This document shows positions 8,508-14,625 of a stretch of DNA of 36,546 nucleotides, piece by piece (position 1 is the stretch's first letter; each line of letters opens with the position of its first letter). Below the pieces are notes generated by a model, which searched no databases, had not been told where the DNA came from, and saw nothing but the letters and a program-made list of their open reading frames with translations. The stretch comes from a bacterium (GTDB lineage Bacteria > Patescibacteriota > Saccharimonadia > Saccharimonadales > SZUA-47). The stretch is taken from contig JAUHXF010000009.1 of NCBI GenBank assembly GCA_030427125.1, positions 1 to 36,546 of the forward strand, in the 5' to 3' direction. The position numbers and the translations under genes are program-made.

Positions 8508-9200
8508 ATGGCGTTTGAAACAAACATAAAGTGGGATGGTCGCAAGTGGACAAGTGGCGCGAAGCAACATCTGCGTCCAGTTATAGAATCGTCTAAAGAG
8601 CTAGCGATCGAATGCATAGGTGCCGAAGGCGTAGAAAGCGGTGGGCCTACAAAGAATCTATTCGTGAGCACATGGGGTAATCCATTTTATAAAGGACAGT
8701 GCACTGGGAGCAGCTCCGTGAGACTTCAGGTCCCTCGGAGTACAGTCGTACACAGAAAGCCTGTTGAGATAAAACCAATTTTAGCACCAATGATAGGACA
8801 TGAGTTAACGCATGCAGTGCGAGCTGAAGAATTTGCAAACACACATATAGCTGAACTGAGCGCAAGTGAAGCATGTGGATTTTTGGCAGATACGATTGTT
8901 GGCAGACGTCTCTTTGGGAGTAGATCTCTAGATTTGCTTTCGTTGGTACCTCATTTAAATGACGATGAGCTTGTTGCATATGTAAACATGTTGCTTGATA
9001 AGGAAATTGGAGAAACACCTTTCCAGGATCTAGATGACGACACTTACGCAGACTGGCTATACCCAGCATCATCCACCGAGCCATATAGACTCGCTGAAAT
9101 AGTGGGCGTTAACGCCGCCGTCAGACTGGTAGACCAATCTGTTCGACTGGGCGATATGGTACGCATGACCCCGGACGAGCTATTTGGGCAAGCAGCCTAG
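8508..9200 (+). CDS. Orphan protein with HExxH zincin motif, possible metallopeptidase
   Basis: I do not recognise the family. MIGHELTHAVRAEE gives H98-E99-x-x-H102, the zinc-binding and catalytic motif of zincins. Downstream, E116 (IAEL) and E121 (SASEACGF) are possible third ligands, as in gluzincin-like or DUF2268-type proteins. The N-terminal 90 residues form a small beta-rich domain; the C-terminal 100 residues are acidic and helical. No signal peptide is present, so the protein is probably cytoplasmic. I prefer the ATG at 8508 over a TTG at 8499 because an extended -10 (TGGCATATT) ends 11 nt upstream and there is no Shine-Dalgarno. Peptidase activity is inference from one motif. Confidence 0.75.
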   Translation: MAFETNIKWDGRKWTSGAKQHLRPVIESSKELAIECIGAEGVESGGPTKNLFVSTWGNPFYKGQCTGSSSVRLQVPRSTVVHRKPVEIKPILAPMIGHELTHAVRAEEFANTHIAELSASEACGFLADTIVGRRLFGSRSLDLLSLVPHLNDDELVAYVNMLLDKEIGETPFQDLDDDTYADWLYPASSTEPYRLAEIVGVNAAVRLVDQSVRLGDMVRMTPDELFGQAA

Positions 9201-9270
9201 ACATCACCTCTGTGTCCTCCGCGCCTAATAGCTGCTACACTCATTAGTATCTTTTTTTAACTCCTTAAGA

Positions 9271-9276
9271 TATAAT
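9271..9276 (+). promoter_or_regulatory. Consensus -10 box upstream of the tRNA-Glu leader
   Basis: A perfect TATAAT follows an AT-rich stretch. No coding region starts nearby, so the transcript would run through the folded leader (9290-9409) into tRNA-Glu, 155 nt downstream. Confidence 0.55.
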
Positions 9277-9289
9277 GTTTCGAGCAATC

Positions 9290-9409
9290 ATGGCTATAAC
9301 GCCTGTAGCCATAAAGAATTCAAGAGGGGATTCTTGAATTCTAGAGGAAGCGGCTTGATTAGCTCACTAGAATTGTTGGGAAACTTGTTTTGCCAACCAG
9401 TTCGGTGAG
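9290..9409 (+). ncRNA. Strongly folding leader or small RNA before tRNA-Glu
   Basis: Three stems are visible by eye. Stem 1 is ATGGCTA/TAGCCAT (9290-9296 with 9306-9312). Stem 2 is a perfect 11-bp pair, AGAATTCAAGA with TCTTGAATTCT (9315-9325 with 9332-9342), around a 6-nt loop. Stem 3 has CTCAC/GTGAG (9363-9367 with 9405-9409) enclosing GTTGG/CCAAC (9375-9379 with 9393-9397). No reading frame of note covers it. I looked for SRP, tmRNA, RNase P and 6S hallmarks and found none. It could be a separate small RNA or the long 5' leader of the pre-tRNA that is removed by RNase P. Confidence 0.45.
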
Positions 9410-9431
9410 ACAATCATCACACGCACGACGA

Positions 9432-9506
9432 GGCCCCATCGTCTAACGGTTAGGACATCAGATTCTCAATCTGGCAATACGGGTTCGATTCCCGTTGGGG
9501 TCACCA
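9432..9506 (+). tRNA. tRNA-Glu(CTC)
   Basis: All four arms can be drawn. The acceptor GGCCCCA pairs with TGGGGTC (one G-U pair). The anticodon stem TCAGA/TCTGG holds the 7-nt loop TTCTCAA, giving anticodon CTC. The T arm is ACGGG-TTCGATT-CCCGT. Discriminator A and an encoded CCA end the 75-nt gene at 9506. The last 19 bases, ATTCCCGTTGGGGTCACCA (9488-9506), recur downstream as direct repeats, as expected if this gene is an integration site. Confidence 0.96.
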
Positions 9507-9631
9507 ATCAATGAACCGGAGCTTTAGTTCCGGTTTTTTGATTGATGGATTTCAGACAGAAATCTCGAACCCGGTCGCGGTTCGCTATTTGGCTTGCCAA
9601 ATATACCCTAGTATTCCCGTTGGGGTCACCA
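9497..9631 (+). repeat. tRNA-3'-end repeat module 1
   Basis: This 135-bp block runs from inside the tRNA acceptor stem through the terminator, a GAACC/GGTTC hairpin (9569-9584 region) and TTCG at 9581-9584. It then crosses a 28-bp hairpin insert (9585-9612; ATTTGGC/GCCAAAT) and ends in an exact second copy of ATTCCCGTTGGGGTCACCA (9613-9631). The first ~92 bp match 11664-11755 at roughly nine positions in ten by eye. It behaves like an old attachment site displaced from the tRNA gene. Confidence 0.75.
9507..9546 (+). terminator. Intrinsic terminator after tRNA-Glu
   Basis: AACCGGA (9514-9520) pairs with TCCGGTT (9529-9535), running into six T (9534-9539). An outer pair, ATCAAT/ATTGAT (9507-9512 with 9541-9546), encloses it. 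A second version at 11681-11704 keeps the pairing although loop and stem bases have changed. Confidence 0.8.
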
Positions 9632-9667
9632 ACTTGAACACACCAGCCTGTCTGGTGTTTTTAAGTT
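9631..9667 (+). terminator. Second hairpin-plus-T-run within the repeat array
   Basis: ACACCAG (9640-9646) pairs with CTGGTGT (9652-9658), followed by a T run (9658-9662). The outer arms AACTT/AAGTT close it. It has the same nested design as the tRNA terminator but unrelated stem sequence. Confidence 0.6.
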
Positions 9668-9684
9668 GGTAGCTCCATCAGGAG

Positions 9685-9892
9685 CAGAACCCGAAAGGGT
9701 TCGCTAATCCCCCGGAGTGCTAGCGACCGACGGGCGGATTATACTTTGTATTCCCGTGCAGCTCGCTATTGCCCGGCAAGCTTGCTTGCGATGGCGCAAC
9801 ATACCTCAGTATTCCCGAGAGATTCGCCACACACCCCAGCGGAGCGGGCGTGTGGATTGAATATAACCTAGTATTCCCGTTTGGGGTCACCA
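9685..9892 (+). repeat. Tandem hairpin array, period about 61 bp, ending in a tRNA-3' copy
   Basis: Three successive units each start with (T/C)TCG, carry a 45-46 bp variable hairpin (inserts 9704-9749, 9766-9810, 9827-9872) and close with (A/T)GT then ATTCCCG. ATTCCCG begins at 9750, 9811 and 9873. The linkers between units 2-3 and 3-4 are both 16 bp. Stems include AATCC/GGATT, TTGC/GCAA and CCACAC/GTGTGG. The last unit ends in ATTCCCGTTTGGGGTCACCA, the tRNA 3' end with one extra T. The last 64 bp (9829-9892) are close to 11760-11821. Confidence 0.7.
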
Positions 9893-9998
9893 GGCTTTTT
9901 AAAGGATAGTAATTTGCAACCATAAGAACCTCTTGGAACTCATTCTGTAAAAAGAAAATAGAAAAATTCTTATGATTTGAATAATTGTGTACCTCTGA

Positions 9999-10004
9999 TA
10001 TATT
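9999..10004 (+). promoter_or_regulatory. Extended -10 box of the first cargo gene
   Basis: TATATT preceded by TGA (TGnTATATT) lies 6 nt before the ATG at 10011, the leaderless arrangement seen elsewhere in the window. Confidence 0.5.
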
Positions 10005-10010
10005 GACTTC

Positions 10011-10334
10011 ATGGAAAGATTTGATTTTGGTGGTTCGACAATTGATGGTTTCGTTATGGATTTCGTCTCTTCAGATGATGATAGTGTGGAATCTGTCGGT
10101 GATGACCCGCATTTTGTTGCGGGATTAGAACTGGGTGAGGAATTGCGCGACGCTTGCCCAACCACTAGGTGCCCGCAAACTACTGGTGTGGTCATGAGAG
10201 TCACGGGCGCCATTGCCGTAAGTATGCGTTGTGCTAATTTTGGATCATCTAGCTGTCTACTTACAGAAAAAGACCCTCTAGAAGTCGGTAAATCGATAGA
10301 CCAACGCTCTTCTGACCTTGGATATACCGAGTAG
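10011..10334 (+). CDS. Small orphan protein of the tRNA-linked island
   Basis: This is a 107-residue product I do not recognise. The N-terminal third is acidic with Ser and Asp runs (DFVSSDDDSVESVGDD); the middle has two Cys (CPTTRC) and the C-terminal part two more (RCANFGSSSC). There is no membrane segment. An extended -10 box 6 nt upstream of the ATG supports it. A 155-codon open frame also exists on the opposite strand, but it lacks a comparable start signal and its product is Ser/Thr-rich and unconvincing. Flanking DNA is tRNA-3' repeat on the left and the two-gene unit on the right. Confidence 0.5.
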   Translation: MERFDFGGSTIDGFVMDFVSSDDDSVESVGDDPHFVAGLELGEELRDACPTTRCPQTTGVVMRVTGAIAVSMRCANFGSSSCLLTEKDPLEVGKSIDQRSSDLGYTE

Positions 10335-10444
10335 CACATTTTGGCACACTCCTCTGTGGTGTGCATGAGCTACATTTCTGGTTGTTGCCAAAATCTTGTG
10401 ATGCTAGACAATTGCCACTTAAAACATAACTGCTTTTATAAGTT

Positions 10445-11122
10445 ATGCCTGTGTGTTGTAATGGATTAATGAAGAAAATTCCAAAACTAAAAAATCTTGA
10501 AGTTGCAGACTCATTTATCCAAGTGAATTTTATCAAGGGATTTTCCTACATTGATACGGCTGGAGAGATTTTAAATCTATACCAAAATGATGAGGGAAAA
10601 ATAACTTATGACATGAACGCACAAAGACTTGTGCTAGCGAATGACAATTTCCCTAACACGTCAATCAGAGAGCTAAAGATTTCTGTCGTAGATCTCTGGG
10701 CTAAGTTTACGAACAAGGATTTAAAAGCAAGTATCGATGATTACGTTACTGAAGCAAAAAAGATATTTAAAGTTACAATGGCTAAAGATGCCAAAAGAAT
10801 TGGAATCAGAAGAAATTACATTTTCGACCCCAAAGAGCAGGTAGCAGACCTCGGGAAACTAATCAAAATTGATTCAAGTGCATCCGTAGAATTAACTACC
10901 ATGAACTTCACCTATAATCACCCGGATGGACTGAAAGGAAATATCAAAACTGAAGTTCTTGTCGACAGTGAAGGCAAACGTGCAATATTATTTGATATCG
11001 ACATTTACAATAGAGGTGATTCAAAACTATCAGCTCTCAAGAAAAATCTAGAGACTATTGAGAAGGCTTTTGAAAGCAAAGATTTACTCTCTTTTGTTAA
11101 CGCTATAATTGAGGAATTGTAG
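10445..11122 (+). CDS. Island gene A: soluble orphan protein of about 225 residues
   Basis: I could not place this protein firmly. It is lysine-rich with low G+C, has no membrane segment and looks alpha/beta: an N-terminal part up to about 90, a helical stretch (LKASIDDYVTEAKKIFKV) and a C-terminal beta region with a final helix. The overall look recalls TIGR04255-type proteins, but I would not rely on that. The start may be the ATG at 10445 (after TATAAG, 10438-10443) or the ATG at 10469 (protein MKKIPKLKN), which would drop the odd Cys-rich leader MPVCCNGL. The stop abuts the start of gene B with no gap, so the two are one operon and probably one functional unit. Confidence 0.75.
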   Translation: MPVCCNGLMKKIPKLKNLEVADSFIQVNFIKGFSYIDTAGEILNLYQNDEGKITYDMNAQRLVLANDNFPNTSIRELKISVVDLWAKFTNKDLKASIDDYVTEAKKIFKVTMAKDAKRIGIRRNYIFDPKEQVADLGKLIKIDSSASVELTTMNFTYNHPDGLKGNIKTEVLVDSEGKRAILFDIDIYNRGDSKLSALKKNLETIEKAFESKDLLSFVNAIIEEL

Positions 11123-11581
11123 ATGTCTTCTGAAAAAGAAAAAATTGTTGATCTGGTGAACAACAACCTAAAAGGAGCTTTAATCGGGGTATCGGCCTTT
11201 CTAGCAGTAGTTACACTGTTGTTCTTATACGCCTCTCGAGATCAAGAATTCCCACATGTAACTGTAGTAAGTTCTTACGCAATGCTTACTTTACTGATCG
11301 TATGTGTGATTATTCTAATTGCTTTTTCGATTTACGATAGTCGAGTCGATAGAATAATTGACTTAACAAACACTGAGCGCGATTCAACTGTAAAAAACTA
11401 TTCTAAACTGGTCGATACATTACAAAGTAACCTTGATGCAAGTAGTTCACGTGATGTCGCAAGGTTCAGAGCTGAATCGCAAAACTACACTGATAAAGCA
11501 CCTGAGGACATAAAGGGGTGGACGCCCGTTTCTAGTACAACGGAAAACGATACAACTAATAAAAATATAAGTGTAGACTAA
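11123..11581 (+). CDS. Island gene B: two-helix membrane protein with coiled tail
   Basis: The ATG directly follows the stop of gene A, with GAGGAA about 8 nt before it (translational coupling). The protein has 152 residues. Two membrane helices lie at about 18-37 (ALIGVSAFLAVVTLLFLYA) and 48-70 (YAMLTLLIVCVIILIAFSIY), joined by a short loop. A polar, helix-prone tail of about 80 residues ends in an Asn/Thr/Asp-rich stretch. No known family is recognised. A soluble protein coupled to a small two-helix membrane protein on a tRNA-linked island is an arrangement seen in defence and toxin-antitoxin loci, but nothing in the sequence proves such a role. Confidence 0.75.
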   Translation: MSSEKEKIVDLVNNNLKGALIGVSAFLAVVTLLFLYASRDQEFPHVTVVSSYAMLTLLIVCVIILIAFSIYDSRVDRIIDLTNTERDSTVKNYSKLVDTLQSNLDASSSRDVARFRAESQNYTDKAPEDIKGWTPVSSTTENDTTNKNISVD

Positions 11582-11662
11582 ATCAACTAGTGTAAAACTT
11601 ATCCACCTTGAATCTTGTAAGTCTTTCTACTTCATCCAGCAGAAGTGCTAACTTATCTTGAG

Positions 11663-11821
11663 CGGGGTTACCAATCAATGAACCGGAGCTTGCCTCCGGT
11701 TTTTGCATTGATGGATTCCAAACAGAAATCTCGAACCCGGTAGCGGTTCGCTATTCAGTCACACCCCAGCATAGCGGGCGTGTGGATTGGATATGCCCTA
11801 GTATTCCCGTTGGGGTCACCA
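11663..11821 (+). repeat. tRNA-3'-end repeat module 2 (distal boundary)
   Basis: The block starts with GGGGTTACCA, a one-base variant of the tRNA end, and repeats the terminator, the GAACCCGG...GGTTCG hairpin and TTCG (11747-11750). A 52-bp hairpin insert follows (11751-11802), then an exact third copy of ATTCCCGTTGGGGTCACCA (11803-11821). The left part matches 9497-9591, and the right part (11760-11821) matches 9829-9892. It therefore looks like a chimera of the two ends of the proximal array, as site-specific recombination or deletion between repeats would give. Confidence 0.75.
11681..11704 (+). terminator. Intrinsic terminator in repeat module 2
   Basis: AACCGGAG (11681-11688) pairs with CTCCGGTT (11694-11701) around a 5-nt loop and runs into T residues to 11704. 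Compared with the copy after the tRNA, the stem is one pair longer and the loop is shorter, but pairing is kept. Confidence 0.7.
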
Positions 11822-11834
11822 AATTTTTTCAATT

Positions 11835-12128
11835 CTAGACATCATCAGAATATATATGCTCAGTTTCGAACCAAAATACATTCTTAAGTAGATACGTTCC
11901 AGCACCAGCAATAACCGCACCTGTAGCGGTACCTGTAACTTCTATGCCTGTTGCGGCTGCTTGCGCAAATGAGCCTGGTTCTTCGGGCACGATTCTGTCA
12001 GCTACCGAACTACCGGCAAAATTACCTGCAGCACCTCCTATTGCAGTACCAGCCAATACAGTTAATGCTCCAAGCGACCTTTTTAGTAACCCTGGTCTCA
12101 CTTCTACTAAGTTTTCTTGACCGGCCAT
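11835..12128 (-). CDS. Small Gly/Ala-rich membrane protein
   Basis: A 97-residue product of unknown family. The start ATG at 12128 is preceded by AAGGA 7 nt away and by a plausible promoter. Two hydrophobic Gly/Ala-rich segments at about 17-40 (SLGALTVLAGTAIGGAAG) and 60-82 (GIEVTGTATGAVIAGAGTYL) could be membrane helices packed through small residues, as in holin-like or glycine-zipper proteins. The tail is acidic. It is just outside the last tRNA-3' repeat, reads towards the island, and lies downstream of the 493-residue orphan on the same strand with its own promoter. A pore or structural role is only a guess from composition. Confidence 0.7.
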   Translation of the reverse strand: MAGQENLVEVRPGLLKRSLGALTVLAGTAIGGAAGNFAGSSVADRIVPEEPGSFAQAAATGIEVTGTATGAVIAGAGTYLLKNVFWFETEHIYSDDV

Positions 12129-12147
12129 GAAATTGTCCTTTGTTTAT

Positions 12148-12176
12148 ATTAAATAATGTATCATATATTATTTCAA
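12148..12176 (-). promoter_or_regulatory. Promoter of the small membrane protein gene
   Basis: On the minus strand, TTGAAA (12176-12171), 17 nt, then TTTAAT (12153-12148). The leader of about 14 nt carries AAGGA, so this gene is Shine-Dalgarno led, unlike many neighbours. Confidence 0.5.
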
Positions 12177-12253
12177 TTTTGAAGAATAGATAACGTGCTC
12201 CAAGCATTAATTTCAAAAACAACTGTGCAACAGCTTTGACTTCAGATCACAAG

Positions 12254-13735
12254 CTATGAAAGATGCGCTACTTTTTCTCGGATTCTTTGCGCGAAATTAC
12301 CCTGAGCAATATGGTGTTTTTGCATCAATGCCAATAGGGGGAGCTGAGCTGCGCCCATTTCTTGCTGTACATCTCTTTGTGACGGCTCGTTTTTATCGCC
12401 AGGGAGGCCTTTCTCTGGCTTCCATACTTTACCCATTCGAGGAACATCACTCGACAAACCAGCTGCAACGATTAACCCTAGGAGCCCGCTATCATAAACA
12501 ACTCTGTCCATTTGTCCTATTGTTTCTCCATGTTGCGTCAAACCCAAGTCCCAGTCCGTGCGCACACTGCCGCTAGCGCGGGGTACGTCCTGCCAACTGA
12601 CACGAGGGCTGATACGCGCATCACGAATCTGACGGATAGTTCTACTGTCGATAAATACTTTATTGGGTTTGCCATAATATCGTATTTTCGGATTGCTGGT
12701 GTCAATAACTAGCGCATCCGCTTCGTAGTAACCAGAGTAATCAGAAACTGTAGAAATTGCTGCATCATCTAGCTTGCGGTAGTCATAGGGCACATCGCTA
12801 CTAAAGAAACCACTTCTATACCCATAGCTAATGTTAGCTGGACGGCCCTGTCTATCGATAACCTGTTTGTGTGTATGTGTTGGCTCCTTTTTATAATCTA
12901 GTCCGATAATGTGTTGCACGTAAGTATTTCTACCTCCCCAATCTTCAACGATTGCAGGTATCATGTTCTCGTCGCCCGTCATCACCGCCAGCATGTTGCC
13001 CTGTATTAGTCTGCGCTGAGCTTTTGGTAGCTTGGCAAAAGCGCGAAGAACTCTATGATCATTTGGCTCTCGTAAAATCTTCGTCATTGATTCAATTGTT
13101 CGTAGATACTCAGGAGCGTCGTTGAGTTTAAACTTTGCGTTTTTCCGCGCTTCAAAAATTCCAGCGGCCTCATGGATTATGCTCAGTAGGACGCTACCTG
13201 GATCTTTCAGACCGGCTGACTCGAGCATGCGGAATAACTGATTCGTGTTCATGTCATACGCGCCACGAAATCGTTCGTTATCAAAAGGCACTGGCACGGG
13301 AAGGGATGACTCCCATTCGTCGTGATGCTCAATATCGCGTATGTTTCCACCCCACATGTTTTCGTAATGAGAACGTCCAACATCGATAAGAGAGTCTGCG
13401 TGTAGTAAGAATTCATCCCAAGGCCTACCTATTCTTTCATGCATTTTGTATAAATCGCTGTTTGGATCCTTTGCAAGCAACCAGTCGCCTACAATTCCGA
13501 AGTGATACTGTTGACGTTCGCTGGGCGCCACAATATTCAACAAACTGACAAATCCAGCACTATCAAAAGGCTCTACATCCAAATCTACAGAATATTCATG
13601 ACCAGCTTCAGTCTCTGTTGATACCACCTCCATCTGGCAGCCTAACAATCCAGTTTCTTCAAGAGCAGGGTTTACGTCGCCACGAAGCAACTCTGAAGGT
13701 GTAGTTTCAAAGCCAACTTCTTTGGTCGTGTTCAT
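12254..13735 (-). CDS. Orphan protein of 493 residues
   Basis: The start is taken as the ATG at 13735 (protein begins MNTTKEVGFETT). A CATACT -10-like box lies 8 nt upstream, and the longer reading from 13801 would cover the promoter. I do not recognise any domain. No signal peptide or clear membrane segment is visible. The N-terminal ~110 residues are acidic; the middle (about 185-270) is helical (SVLLSIIHEAAGIFEARKNA); residues 290-420 look beta-rich with many aromatic residues (YGYRSGFFSSDVPYDY) and could be an enzyme-like or binding domain. The C-terminal end is helical and basic (KHHIAQGNFAQRIREK). It is divergent from the GNAT-like gene. It may be lineage-specific, since nothing in it resembles a housekeeping family. 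Confidence 0.75.
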   Translation of the reverse strand: MNTTKEVGFETTPSELLRGDVNPALEETGLLGCQMEVVSTETEAGHEYSVDLDVEPFDSAGFVSLLNIVAPSERQQYHFGIVGDWLLAKDPNSDLYKMHERIGRPWDEFLLHADSLIDVGRSHYENMWGGNIRDIEHHDEWESSLPVPVPFDNERFRGAYDMNTNQLFRMLESAGLKDPGSVLLSIIHEAAGIFEARKNAKFKLNDAPEYLRTIESMTKILREPNDHRVLRAFAKLPKAQRRLIQGNMLAVMTGDENMIPAIVEDWGGRNTYVQHIIGLDYKKEPTHTHKQVIDRQGRPANISYGYRSGFFSSDVPYDYRKLDDAAISTVSDYSGYYEADALVIDTSNPKIRYYGKPNKVFIDSRTIRQIRDARISPRVSWQDVPRASGSVRTDWDLGLTQHGETIGQMDRVVYDSGLLGLIVAAGLSSDVPRMGKVWKPEKGLPGDKNEPSQRDVQQEMGAAQLPLLALMQKHHIAQGNFAQRIREKVAHLS

Positions 13736-13801
13736 AGAACAGTAGTATGCATGCAAATATTTAGTCCGGCAAGCAATAGCTTTTTCAGCACGACCTCTCA
13801 A

Positions 13802-13839
13802 TGCTCATGCTTGCAATCTAAACTGCAGAAGAATATAAA
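13802..13839 (+). promoter_or_regulatory. Promoter of the GNAT-like gene with 17-nt shared element
   Basis: TGCTCATGCTTGCAATC (13802-13818) recurs exactly at 14626-14642. Within it, TTGCAA (13811-13816) serves as -35; 17 nt later TATAAA (13834-13839) serves as -10. The leader carries AAGGAG 5-6 nt before the ATG at 13862. Confidence 0.55.
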
Positions 13840-13861
13840 TAATCTGAACAAAAGGAGCAAA

Positions 13862-14512
13862 ATGGCAAATTTTCCTACTACATTTACAGACTCACCAGAA
13901 ATACTACGCGGTGGAATTGGCGTGCGAGGTGACAGGTCCTTGCAGAGACTCGAAGAAAGAGGGCTCTATGTAGCAGCAGGTCTTTCAGAATACTATGCCG
14001 GTGCAGTAGGAGTAATGGGATCACAGCCTCACATTCGAGAATATTGCCCAAAAGACGCAACAAACAAAAGATTCGGAACATTAACATCCATTGAAGAATG
14101 GCTGCAGAAAGGTGGCGGCAGAGGCATGTTCTTGCTTCTCGAAGGAGCCGTCAGGGGAGCAACACTCGCAGGATACTCCTGGACTGGGCCGGGACCATGT
14201 GATGAACTACCCGACCACCCAATCACATCAGCGTACAGAATTGGTGAGAGAGCACAAGGAAAAAGACTCAGTGGTGATTTCGTGCAAGTAGTTGTGTCGG
14301 CTACCAACGCTCTGTATGCTCCGAACGAAGGCATTGGACTTGAAACTTGGCAAAGCAACAAAGCAGCTAGTCTTTATCCGAAGATTGGATTTGAACTAGT
14401 CACACAAGCGCCTGAACCAGAAATGAGACCCAGCCTACGTGAAGACGCAGTAGATGGCAAAGTAGAAGATCTTAGGCTCTATATGGGCTACCCGGGCGAC
14501 TTACTAGCATAA
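13862..14512 (+). CDS. GNAT-like acetyltransferase, substrate unknown
   Basis: The ATG at 13862 is preceded by AAAAGGAGC, a strong Shine-Dalgarno, and is preferred over an in-frame start at 13751 that lies upstream of the promoter. The product has 216 residues. The C-terminal half shows a GNAT outline: a beta strand GMFLLLEGAVRGATLAGYSW, RIGERAQGKRLSGDFVQ where the acetyl-CoA pyrophosphate loop is expected, then LYAPNEGIGLETWQSNKAAS and LYPKIGFELV, the typical N-x-x-A-x-x-L-Y-x-x-x-GF ending. The N-terminal 75 residues are less typical. No partner indicates the substrate; the next gene shares its promoter element, so the two may be expressed together. Confidence 0.7.
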   Translation: MANFPTTFTDSPEILRGGIGVRGDRSLQRLEERGLYVAAGLSEYYAGAVGVMGSQPHIREYCPKDATNKRFGTLTSIEEWLQKGGGRGMFLLLEGAVRGATLAGYSWTGPGPCDELPDHPITSAYRIGERAQGKRLSGDFVQVVVSATNALYAPNEGIGLETWQSNKAASLYPKIGFELVTQAPEPEMRPSLREDAVDGKVEDLRLYMGYPGDLLA

Positions 14513-14625
14513 ACCCCGAAACATTGCGTAAACACAACATCACTCAGCGACCTAGTTAGGCCAGCTACAGAAAACCTCACACCCGCACCAAAACTCTTGC
14601 TTCCCGGAATTCGTTCTGGGGGAAT

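Larger units (their letters stand above)
9873..11821 (+). mobile_element. Candidate integrated element at tRNA-Glu (cargo between repeat blocks)
   Basis: About 1.8 kb with three orphan genes is bounded by near-identical repeats ending in the tRNA-Glu 3' sequence (9873-9892 and 11803-11821). The intact tRNA lies just upstream in the orientation expected for 3'-end integration. The genes in between are visibly richer in A+T than the neighbours. No integrase, transposase or phage gene is visible inside, so the element, if it is one, would be non-autonomous or decayed. The exact ends are uncertain; the outer block from 9497 could belong to earlier insertions. Confidence 0.5.

Noticed and set aside
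9685-9892. CRISPR array
   Set aside because: The constant parts are short (about 16 bp) and poorly conserved, the variable parts are self-complementary and tied to tRNA-3' sequence, and no cas gene is present.
9899-10366. 155-codon open frame on the minus strand across the first island gene
   Set aside because: It runs into the repeat side without a ribosome site or promoter, its product is Ser/Thr-rich and unstructured-looking, and the plus strand has an extended -10 box at the right place.
12256-12576. 106-codon plus-strand frame inside the 493-residue orphan
   Set aside because: It mirrors the longer minus-strand gene, whose composition and length are far more protein-like; there is no start signal.
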